This document shows, piece by piece, positions 57,661-64,000 of a stretch of DNA of 64,000 nucleotides; the first letter of the stretch is position 1; each line of letters opens with the position of its first letter. The position numbers and the translations under genes were made by a program. The DNA comes from CAVSJR01 sp963728285 (GTDB lineage Bacteria > Actinomycetota > UBA4738 > HRBIN12), in assembly GCA_963728285.1 (NCBI GenBank), contig CAVSJR010000004.1, positions 62,001 through 126,000 of the forward strand. Direction: 5' to 3'. The notes below the pieces were generated by a model. The model made no database searches, was not told the DNA's origin, and worked only from the letters and a program-made list of their open reading frames with translations.

Positions 57661-58026
57661 GTGACTACCTACTACTCCTCCTACGCTGTCGTCCTCGCGG
57701 TCATGGTGGCCGGCGTGGGCCTCGTCGCCGTCGCCTTCGGCACCGCCCGCCTCATGGCGCCGCATCGGCCCGTGCCGGCGAAGCTCACGACCTATGAGTG
57801 CGGCATCGATCCGGTCGGCGACGGCTGGAGCCAGAGCCAGGTCCGGTACTACATCTACGGGTTCCTGTTCGTCATCTTCGACGTCGAGAGCGTCTTCCTG
57901 TTCCCCTGGGCGAGGGTGTTCGCGAGCCTCGGCTGGGCGGCCGTCGTCGAGATGGCCATCTTCCTGGCGATCCTCGGCGCCGGGCTGGTGTACGCGTGGA
58001 GGAAGGGGGTGCTGAAATGGGCCTGA
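57661..58026 (+). CDS. nuoA2: Complex I-type subunit A, second cluster
   Basis: 121 residues, three helices, [17 protein letters not shown] loop and [20 protein letters not shown]. Shorter at the C-terminus than NuoA of the first cluster. GTG 57661 directly follows the Rex box. Overlaps nuoB2 by 10 bp. Confidence 0.93.
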   Translation: MTTYYSSYAVVLAVMVAGVGLVAVAFGTARLMAPHRPVPAKLTTYECGIDPVGDGWSQSQVRYYIYGFLFVIFDVESVFLFPWARVFASLGWAAVVEMAIFLAILGAGLVYAWRKGVLKWA

Positions 58027-58532
58027 TCACCGAGAAGACGCCCATCGGCGACGTTCAGCCGATCAAGTTCGTCCTGAACTGGGGGCGGCGCTACTCGCTG
58101 TGGGTCATGAACTTCGGGCTCGCGTGCTGCGCGATCGAGTTCATCGCCTCCTCCACCGCCAAGCACGACTTCATCCGGCTCGGGGTCATCCCCTTCGCCC
58201 ACGGGCCGCGGCAGGCCGACCTGCTGGTCGTCGCCGGGACCCTCACCGACAAGATGGCGCCGGCGCTGAAGCGCGTCTACGACCAGATGCCCGAGCCGAG
58301 GTACGTGATCTCGATGGGCTCGTGCTCCAACTGCGGGGGCCCCTACTGGGACTCGTACTCGGTGACCAAGGGCGTCGATCAGCTCGTCCCCGTGGACGTC
58401 TACGTCCCCGGATGCCCGCCTCGTCCCGAGGCGCTGATCCACGGGATCGTGAAGCTGCAAGAGAAGATCGCCGGAGAGAACATCAGGGAGAAGTTCAGTG
58501 GCCGGTCCGACGATCCCGCTCTCACCTCCTGA
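58017..58532 (+). CDS. nuoB2: Complex I-type subunit B, second cluster
   Basis: 171 residues with the N2 cysteines intact: [24 protein letters not shown] and [11 protein letters not shown]. Clearly paralogous to but diverged from NuoB of cluster 1 (for example [24 protein letters not shown]). Overlaps nuoC2 by 35 bp. Confidence 0.94.
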   Translation: MGLITEKTPIGDVQPIKFVLNWGRRYSLWVMNFGLACCAIEFIASSTAKHDFIRLGVIPFAHGPRQADLLVVAGTLTDKMAPALKRVYDQMPEPRYVISMGSCSNCGGPYWDSYSVTKGVDQLVPVDVYVPGCPPRPEALIHGIVKLQEKIAGENIREKFSGRSDDPALTS

Positions 58533-59022
58533 CGTGGAGGGGCGTCTGCGGGCCCGCTTCGGGGACGACATCGTCGAGTTCGCCGATCAGTTCGGGCACG
58601 CGGTCGCCGTCGTGTCCGTCGACCGCTACCGCGAGGTCGTCTCCTTCTGCCGGGACGAGCCCGAGCTCGACTGCGACTACCTCGAGTTCGTCGGCGGCGT
58701 CGACCGGCAGGACGAGGGGTTCGAGGTCGTGACGCACCTGTTCTCCACGCGCCATCATCACAACGTGCGCCTGAAGGTCCGGCTGCCCGCGGACGGCCCC
58801 GCCTGCCCCTCGATCCACGACCTCTACGCCGGCGCGAACTGGCACGAGCGCGAGACGATGGAGATGTTCGGCATCGAGTTCACCGGCCACCCGCAGGCCG
58901 TGAAGCTGCTGCTGCCCGAGCCGTTCGAGGGGTATCCCCTTCGCAAGGACTTCGTGCTCATGTCCCGCGTGGCCAAGCCGTGGCCCGGCGAGGCCGAGGG
59001 CGAGGAGGGGGAGGAGGAGTGA
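58498..59022 (+). CDS. nuoC2: Complex I-type subunit C, second cluster
   Basis: 174 residues, 30-kDa family with [21 protein letters not shown] and [12 protein letters not shown]. Ends in an acidic Glu-rich tail ([10 protein letters not shown]). No NuoD domain is fused to it and none follows: the GTG of nuoH2 overlaps its stop. Confidence 0.92.
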   Translation: MAGPTIPLSPPDVEGRLRARFGDDIVEFADQFGHAVAVVSVDRYREVVSFCRDEPELDCDYLEFVGGVDRQDEGFEVVTHLFSTRHHHNVRLKVRLPADGPACPSIHDLYAGANWHERETMEMFGIEFTGHPQAVKLLLPEPFEGYPLRKDFVLMSRVAKPWPGEAEGEEGEEE

Positions 59023-60032
59023 TCGCCCTCGCGCAGGCCGGCGTGAGCGTGTTCGACTCCACGTTCTCGAACTTCTGGCTGGTGCTCATCATCAAGGTGG
59101 TCGTGGTGGTGGGCTTCTTCCTCGTGGCGCCGCTCGCGGTGGGCTACACCGAGCACAAGGTGCTCGCGCACATGCAGGCGCGTTTCGGACCGATGGAGGC
59201 CGGGGGCTTTCACGGATGGGCCCAGCTCGTCGCCGACGGGGTGAAGTTCATCCAGAAGGAGGACATCGTCCCGCAGGCCGCCGACCGGGCCGTGTTCTCG
59301 CTGGCGCCGGCGGTGGCGATGGTGCCCTACATCGTGCTGTTCGTCGTGATCCCCTTCAGCCCCACCCTGTTCGCCGTGAACCTCGACCTGGGGGTCTTCT
59401 TCCTGCTCGCGATCTCGTCGGTCTCCGTGATCGGAACGCTGATGGCGGGATGGTCCTCGGCGAACAAGTTCTCCCTCATCGGCGCACTGCGGGCCGCGGC
59501 GCAGCTGATCGCCTACGAGCTCCCGCTGGTGCTCGCGGCCGCCGCCATCGTCATGCAGGCGGGCACGATGTCGCTCGTCGGCATCACGGAGGCCCAGGCC
59601 CCCGCCTGGTACATCCTCAGCCAGCCGATCGGGTTCCTGATCTTCATGACGGCCGCCCTGGCGGAGCTCACCCGGCCGCCCTTCGACATGCCGGTCGCCG
59701 ACTCGGAGATCATCTTCGGGGCGCTGACCGAGTACTCGGGGCTGAAGTTCGCGTTCTTCCTGCTCGCGGAGTACGGGGGCATCGTTGCCCTCTCGGCGAT
59801 CGCCAGCGTCCTGTATCTGGGGGGCTACCGAGCGCTCCCCGGCCTGTCGGCGATCCCCCCGCCGTTCTGGATGCTCGCGAAGATCGGCGCGCTGTCGTTC
59901 GTCGTCATCTGGCTCCGCGCAACCTATCCGAGGCTGCGCGAGGACCAGCTGCAGCGGTTCGCCTGGCTCACGCTCATCCCGCTTGCGCTGGTGCAGATCA
60001 TGGTCGTCGCGATCCTGGTGGTCGCGTTCTAA
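59019..60032 (+). CDS. nuoH2: Complex I-type subunit H, second cluster
   Basis: 337 residues. [53 protein letters not shown] and [17 protein letters not shown] match NuoH. GTGA overlap with nuoC2. Confidence 0.93.
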   Translation: MIALAQAGVSVFDSTFSNFWLVLIIKVVVVVGFFLVAPLAVGYTEHKVLAHMQARFGPMEAGGFHGWAQLVADGVKFIQKEDIVPQAADRAVFSLAPAVAMVPYIVLFVVIPFSPTLFAVNLDLGVFFLLAISSVSVIGTLMAGWSSANKFSLIGALRAAAQLIAYELPLVLAAAAIVMQAGTMSLVGITEAQAPAWYILSQPIGFLIFMTAALAELTRPPFDMPVADSEIIFGALTEYSGLKFAFFLLAEYGGIVALSAIASVLYLGGYRALPGLSAIPPPFWMLAKIGALSFVVIWLRATYPRLREDQLQRFAWLTLIPLALVQIMVVAILVVAF

Positions 60033-60040
60033 GGGGGGGC

Positions 60041-60634
60041 ATGGCTACCGAGGACGAACTCGTGGACGAAGGCCCGGACAAGAAGGGCTTCGGCCTGGGG
60101 CTCGCGAAGGGCCTGAGCGTCACGCTTCGCACGATGATGAAGCCCGCGGTGACGCAGGCCTACCCGCACGTCAAGCCCGACCTTCCGCCGCGCACCCGCG
60201 GGGTCATCGCGTTGAAGGAGGCCAACTGCACCGTCTGCTACAAGTGCTCCCGTGAGTGCCCCGACTGGTGCATCTACATCGACGCGCACAAGGAGACGCA
60301 CGACCCGGCCGGCGGCGGCCGCGCGAGGTCGGCGAAGATCCTCGATCGGTTCGCGATCGACTACGCCCTGTGCATGTACTGCGGCATCTGCGTGGAGGTC
60401 TGCCCTTCGACGCCCTGTTCTGGAGCCCGCGAGTTCGAGTACGCGGAGTACGACATCGACGAGATGACCCACGAGAAGGAGCGCCTCGAGGAGTGGACCT
60501 ACAAGGTGCTCCCGCCGCCGCCGCTCGAGGCTGGGGCGGAGCCGCCCGAGGAGGCCGCCGAGGACGTCGGCGCCCCGGCGGCTCCCGCCGCCGGCGAGGC
60601 GCCCGCGGTGGCCGCCGCCGGAGGTGGCGCGTGA
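60041..60634 (+). CDS. nuoI2: Complex I-type subunit I, second cluster (two frame breaks)
   Basis: About 197 residues. Two [4Fe-4S] motifs: [15 protein letters not shown] and [19 protein letters not shown] missing C near 60408 and an extra C near 60431 put a short stretch out of frame between them. The C-terminus is a 40-residue Pro/Ala/Glu-rich tail absent from the cluster 1 protein. ATG 60041 has a poly-G stretch upstream. Confidence 0.88.
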   Translation: MATEDELVDEGPDKKGFGLGLAKGLSVTLRTMMKPAVTQAYPHVKPDLPPRTRGVIALKEANCTVCYKCSRECPDWCIYIDAHKETHDPAGGGRARSAKILDRFAIDYALCMYCGICVEVCPSTPCSGAREFEYAEYDIDEMTHEKERLEEWTYKVLPPPPLEAGAEPPEEAAEDVGAPAAPAAGEAPAVAAAGGGA

Positions 60635-61131
60635 GCGCCCAGGAGTACGCGTTCGTCGTCTTCGCGTTCGTCGGGACCGTCGCCGCGATCCGCGTGGTCA
60701 CCACCAAGAACGTGGTCCGCGGCGCCCTCTCGCTCGTCGTCTCGCTCGCCTCGGTCGGGATCATCTTCCTCGTCTCCGGGGCGGAGTTCATCGGCGGCGT
60801 CCAGATCCTGATCTACGTCGGCTCGATCGTGATCCTGTTCCTGTTCGGGCTCATGCTCACGAAGGCGCCGATCGGCAAGGAGACGCTGGACAACCAGCAG
60901 CGGGTGCTCGCCCTCGTCGTGGCCCTCGGCGTCCTCGCGGGGCTCGTGTTCCTGATCCGGGACGCCTACTCGCTCTCCGACCCGACGGTGCGGCTCTCCC
61001 ACACCACCACCGCCGCGATCGGGGAGTCGATGTTCTCCCGCTTCGTGCTGCCGTTCGAGGCCATCTCGTTCCTCCTGCTGGCCGCGCTGATCGGCGCCGT
61101 GGTGCTCGCGAGAAAGGACGACGCGGAATGA
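60631..61131 (+). CDS. nuoJ2: Complex I-type subunit J, second cluster
   Basis: 166 residues, five helices; [29 protein letters not shown] is the NuoJ core helix. No charged tail as in cluster 1. GTGA overlap with nuoI2, ATGA overlap with nuoK2. Confidence 0.92.
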   Translation: MSAQEYAFVVFAFVGTVAAIRVVTTKNVVRGALSLVVSLASVGIIFLVSGAEFIGGVQILIYVGSIVILFLFGLMLTKAPIGKETLDNQQRVLALVVALGVLAGLVFLIRDAYSLSDPTVRLSHTTTAAIGESMFSRFVLPFEAISFLLLAALIGAVVLARKDDAE

Positions 61132-61430
61132 TCCGGCTTCCGTTCCTGCTGCTCTTCGCCGCCGCCCTGTTCTCCGCCGGCGTGTACGGCGTGCTGGCCC
61201 GCCGCAACGGCGTGCTCGTGCTGATGTCGATCGAGCTGATCCTGAACGCCGTCACGATCAACCTCGTGGCCTTCTCCCAGTACCTGCGGGACGTCGCCGG
61301 CCAGGTGTTCGCGCTGTTCGTCATCGCCGTCGCGGCGGCCGAGGTGGGCATCGGGCTCGCCATCGTGATCCTGATCTATCGCAACCGCGAGACGATCAAC
61401 GTCGACGAGGTGAACCTCCTCAAGTGGTAG
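61128..61430 (+). CDS. nuoK2: Complex I-type subunit K, second cluster
   Basis: 100 residues, three helices, [19 protein letters not shown] and [17 protein letters not shown] carry the conserved glutamates. Overlaps nuoL2 by 7 bp. Confidence 0.93.
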   Translation: MIRLPFLLLFAAALFSAGVYGVLARRNGVLVLMSIELILNAVTINLVAFSQYLRDVAGQVFALFVIAVAAAEVGIGLAIVILIYRNRETINVDEVNLLKW

Positions 61431-63406
61431 CCCTCGCCGCCGAGACCGTCGCCCGGGCGGGAGATGCCGGCTTCCTGAAGTACGCCTGGATCATCCCCGT
61501 CATCCCGTTCATCGCCGCGCTGGTGATCACGCTCTTCGGCAAGCGGCTGCCGGGCAAGGGGGCAGACGTCGGCATCGTGTCGATCTCGATCGTCCTGATC
61601 CTGTCCTACGTGGTGCTGTGGCACTTCGTGCAGGGCGGCACCCCGGTCGAACGAGGGTGGGAGTGGGCGCAGATCGGCAGCTTCCGGCTCGGGATCGGCA
61701 CGTTCGTCGACGGGCTCACGGCGGTCATGCTCGTGATGATCGCGACGGTGTCGTGGGCCGTGCACGTGTACTCCGTCGAGTACATGCGCGGCGACCCTCG
61801 CTTCTACTGGTTCTACGCCGTGCTCTCGCTGTTCACCGGCTCGATGCTGAACCTCGTCGTCGCCAACGACCTGTTCCAGCTGCTCGTCGGATGGGAGGGC
61901 GTCGGCATCTGCTCCTACCTGATCATCGGCTTCTGGTGGGAGGAGAAGGAGAACGTGTACGCCGCGAACAAGGCGTTCATCACGACCCGGGTGGGCGACG
62001 TGCCGTTCGCCTTCGGGATCTTCGCGCTGGTCTTCGCCGTCGGCACCGCCAACATCCCCGCCATCCTTCACGGGGCGGAGGCGGGGGAGATCTCGCACGC
62101 CCTTCTGTTCGCCGGCGCGCTGCTCCTGCTCGGCGGCGCCGTGGGGAAGTCGGCGCAGTTCCCGCTCCACGTGTGGCTCCCCGACGCCATGGCCGGCCCC
62201 ACCCCCGCGTCGGCGCTCATCCACGCCGCGACGATGGTGGTCGCCGGGGTGTACCTCGTCGCGCGGATGTTCCCGGTGTTCGTCGACTCGGACGGGGCGC
62301 TCACGGTCGTCGCCGTCATCGCCTCGATCACGATGCTGCTCGGAGCCGTGCTGGCGTTCGTCCAGGACGACCTCAAACGGGTGCTCGCGTACTCCACGAT
62401 CTCGCAGCTCGCCTACATGTTCGCCGCGCTGTCGCTCGGGGAGCACGGCTACACCGCAGGCCTGTTCCACATGTTCACCCACGCCGCGTTCAAGGCGCTG
62501 CTGTTCCTCGCGGCCGGCTCGGTGATCCACGCGGTGCACACGAACAACATGTCGGAGATGGGAGGGCTCAGGAAGACGATGCCGTGGACCTTCGCCGTGT
62601 TCCTCATCGGCACGGCGGCGCTCATGGGGGTCCCCCCGTTCGCCGGGTACTGGTCCAAGGACGAGATCATCGCGGTGGCGTTCCGCGAGGAGAACTGGTT
62701 CGTGTTCGGCGCCGCGGCCGCCACGGCCGCCATGACCTCCTTCTACATGATTCGCGCCCTGCTGCTCACGTTCTTCGGGGAATACCGGGGACACGGCCAT
62801 CCGCACGAGTCGGTCGCCTGGATGGTGGCCCCCATGGCGGTCCTCGCGGTGCCGGCGGCGCTCCTCGGCTTCGTGGGTGCCCCCCAGCTGTTCGGCTTCA
62901 ACGGCGCGTTCGCCGATTGGGTCTTCGCCCACGAGCCGGAGGTCGGCATCTTCAGCGTGCCGTTCCTGCTGCTGTCGATCACGCTGGTGACGATCGGCGC
63001 CGGGCTCGCGTACCTGCTCTACCGGGAATACCGGGAGCGGGACCCGCTGCGATCCCTGGGCGTCGTGTACACGGCGCTCGAGCATCGCCTCTACATCGAC
63101 GACTTCTACCTGCGCGGCATCGTCCGGCCGGTGCAGTACGGGCTCTCGTCGGCGATCGCGTGGGTCGACCGCAACATCATCGACGGCATCGTCAACGGCG
63201 CCGCGCTCGCCGTGCGGGCCCTGGCGATGGCGGTGAACCTGTTCGACCGTGAGGCCATCGACGGGGCGGCCAACGGCATCGGCATCGGGGCGGGAGAGAC
63301 GGGGGGCCTCCTGCGCTACCTCCAGTCGGGAAACGTGCAGCGCTACCTGGTCTTCCTCTTCGCGGGGATCATCGCGCTCACCCTCGTGTTCACCAAACTG
63401 ACCTAG
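61424..63406 (+). CDS. nuoL2: Complex I-type subunit L, second cluster
   Basis: 660 residues. [57 protein letters not shown] and [15 protein letters not shown] present; the lateral-helix C-terminus is complete and ends VFTKLT. GTG 61424; a second GTG codon lies one codon later. Confidence 0.94.
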   Translation: MVALAAETVARAGDAGFLKYAWIIPVIPFIAALVITLFGKRLPGKGADVGIVSISIVLILSYVVLWHFVQGGTPVERGWEWAQIGSFRLGIGTFVDGLTAVMLVMIATVSWAVHVYSVEYMRGDPRFYWFYAVLSLFTGSMLNLVVANDLFQLLVGWEGVGICSYLIIGFWWEEKENVYAANKAFITTRVGDVPFAFGIFALVFAVGTANIPAILHGAEAGEISHALLFAGALLLLGGAVGKSAQFPLHVWLPDAMAGPTPASALIHAATMVVAGVYLVARMFPVFVDSDGALTVVAVIASITMLLGAVLAFVQDDLKRVLAYSTISQLAYMFAALSLGEHGYTAGLFHMFTHAAFKALLFLAAGSVIHAVHTNNMSEMGGLRKTMPWTFAVFLIGTAALMGVPPFAGYWSKDEIIAVAFREENWFVFGAAAATAAMTSFYMIRALLLTFFGEYRGHGHPHESVAWMVAPMAVLAVPAALLGFVGAPQLFGFNGAFADWVFAHEPEVGIFSVPFLLLSITLVTIGAGLAYLLYREYRERDPLRSLGVVYTALEHRLYIDDFYLRGIVRPVQYGLSSAIAWVDRNIIDGIVNGAALAVRALAMAVNLFDREAIDGAANGIGIGAGETGGLLRYLQSGNVQRYLVFLFAGIIALTLVFTKLT

Positions 63407-63421
63407 GAACGGGGAGGACCG

Positions 63422-64000
63422 ATGAACGAACCGGCCTGGAAGGACTGGGCGATCACCGTCGCGACGTTCCTGCCGCTCGTCGGAGCGCTGGTCATCGCGC
63501 TCGTGCCGCGGGAGCGGGACCGGCTGGTGCGGGGGCTGGGCATCGTGTTCACCGGCGCCGCGCTGGTCGTCGCGGCAGCCATCGCGATCGGCTTCGACTA
63601 CGGCCGGACGGCGGTGCTGCAGTACGACGTCGACCTGCCCTGGATCGAGGCGATCTCGGCGCGCTACCACGTCGGCATCGACGGCATCAGCCTGCCGCTG
63701 TTCGTGCTGACGTTCCTCCTGACCTTCCTGTGCGCGATCTACACGTGGCGGTTCCTCCCCGAGCCCGGGCGGACCAAGCCGTTCCTCGCGCTCATGCTGC
63801 TGCTCGAGACCGGGATGGCCGGGACCTTCATCTCGTTCGACCTCATCCTGTTCTTCGTCTTCTGGGAGCTCGTGCTCGTCCCCATGTACTTCCTGATCGC
63901 GATCTGGGGGGGCGCCAACCGGCAGTACGCGGCGATCAAGTTCTTCCTCTTCACGCTGTTCGGCTCGATCTTCATGCTGCTGGGCTTCCTCGGCATGTTC
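63422..64000 (+). CDS. nuoM2: Complex I-type subunit M, second cluster (3' partial)
   Basis: The first 193 residues are present, running off the window end. ATG 63422 is preceded by GGGGAGGACC. GIDGISLPLFVLTFLLTFL and FFVFWELVLVPMYFLIAIWGGANRQYAAIKFFLFTLFGS match NuoM. nuoN2 is expected beyond the window. Confidence 0.92.
   Translation, partial: MNEPAWKDWAITVATFLPLVGALVIALVPRERDRLVRGLGIVFTGAALVVAAAIAIGFDYGRTAVLQYDVDLPWIEAISARYHVGIDGISLPLFVLTFLLTFLCAIYTWRFLPEPGRTKPFLALMLLLETGMAGTFISFDLILFFVFWELVLVPMYFLIAIWGGANRQYAAIKFFLFTLFGSIFMLLGFLGMF

Noticed and set aside
58498..59022. NuoCD fusion in cluster 2
   Set aside because: The protein has 174 residues and only the 30-kDa domain.
57661..64000. 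Recent horizontal acquisition of the second nuo cluster
   Set aside because: Base composition and start-codon use match the surroundings, and no mobile-element genes or attachment sites flank it.

Overview
High-GC (about 70%) window whose gene content points to an actinomycetote that is not a streptomycete. Evidence for this includes a BldC-like HTH gene next to a tiny AURKAIP1/bTHX-type ribosomal peptide gene, Rex beside a glutaredoxin, an actinobacterial-type phosphatase, DUF4331, a complete 14-gene nuo operon preceded by a geranylgeranyl (menaquinone) reductase, and a second partial nuo cluster. Many genes start with GTG directly behind a TAnnnT -10 box, so leaderless transcription looks common. 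No rRNA, tRNA, insertion sequence, prophage or CRISPR was seen, and no stretch over 300 bases lacks a gene.

Layout. 1-5.2 kb: end of an RTX-repeat protein, then a minus-strand operon of an acidic octapeptide-repeat protein, a JmjC/cupin_4 oxygenase and a sucrase/ferredoxin-like protein, preceded by an SDR. This operon is the best candidate for an undescribed system. 5.2-11.3 kb: housekeeping and accessory genes (phosphatase, HTH, CLP1-type kinase, bTHX-like peptide, lipoprotein hydrolase, SAM hydrolase, VOC protein, TIM-barrel isomerase, membrane proteins). 11.4-15.8 kb: DUF4331-TPR-NicO operon. 15.8-18.2 kb: anti-sigma/ECF sigma pair, glutaredoxin, Rex. 18.2-23.1 kb (minus): a quinol:cytochrome c reductase operon with split cytochrome b, Rieske, cytochrome c and an unusual dicluster ferredoxin. 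23.3-33.1 kb: cytochrome c maturation (CcdA, ResB, CcsB), caa3 oxidase (CoxB, A, C, D, CtaG) and a three-domain cupredoxin. 33.2-40.2 kb: two tandem phosphoesterases, a beta-propeller protein, a TlpA thioredoxin, a CtaA-CtaB fusion, a prenyl synthase and a PPOX-fold protein. 40.2-64 kb: Rex-box region, MenJ-like reductase, nuoA-N, prenyl synthase, then nuoA2 B2 C2 H2 I2 J2 K2 L2 M2 (running off the end).

Together the window encodes an aerobic chain: complex I, menaquinone side chain and its reduction, bc complex, caa3 oxidase, and the haem A and cytochrome c maturation factors. Rex boxes (TTGTGAA-N4-TTCACAA type) lie before the bc/CcdA divergence, before the reductase-nuo1 block, before nuo2 and, degenerately, at rex itself, so NADH/NAD+ sensing probably controls the whole chain.

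Caution: more than thirty single-base frame breaks, mostly one extra base, interrupt conserved genes, densest at 17-36 kb. They look like assembly or sequencing errors. Coordinates below span the reconstructed genes.
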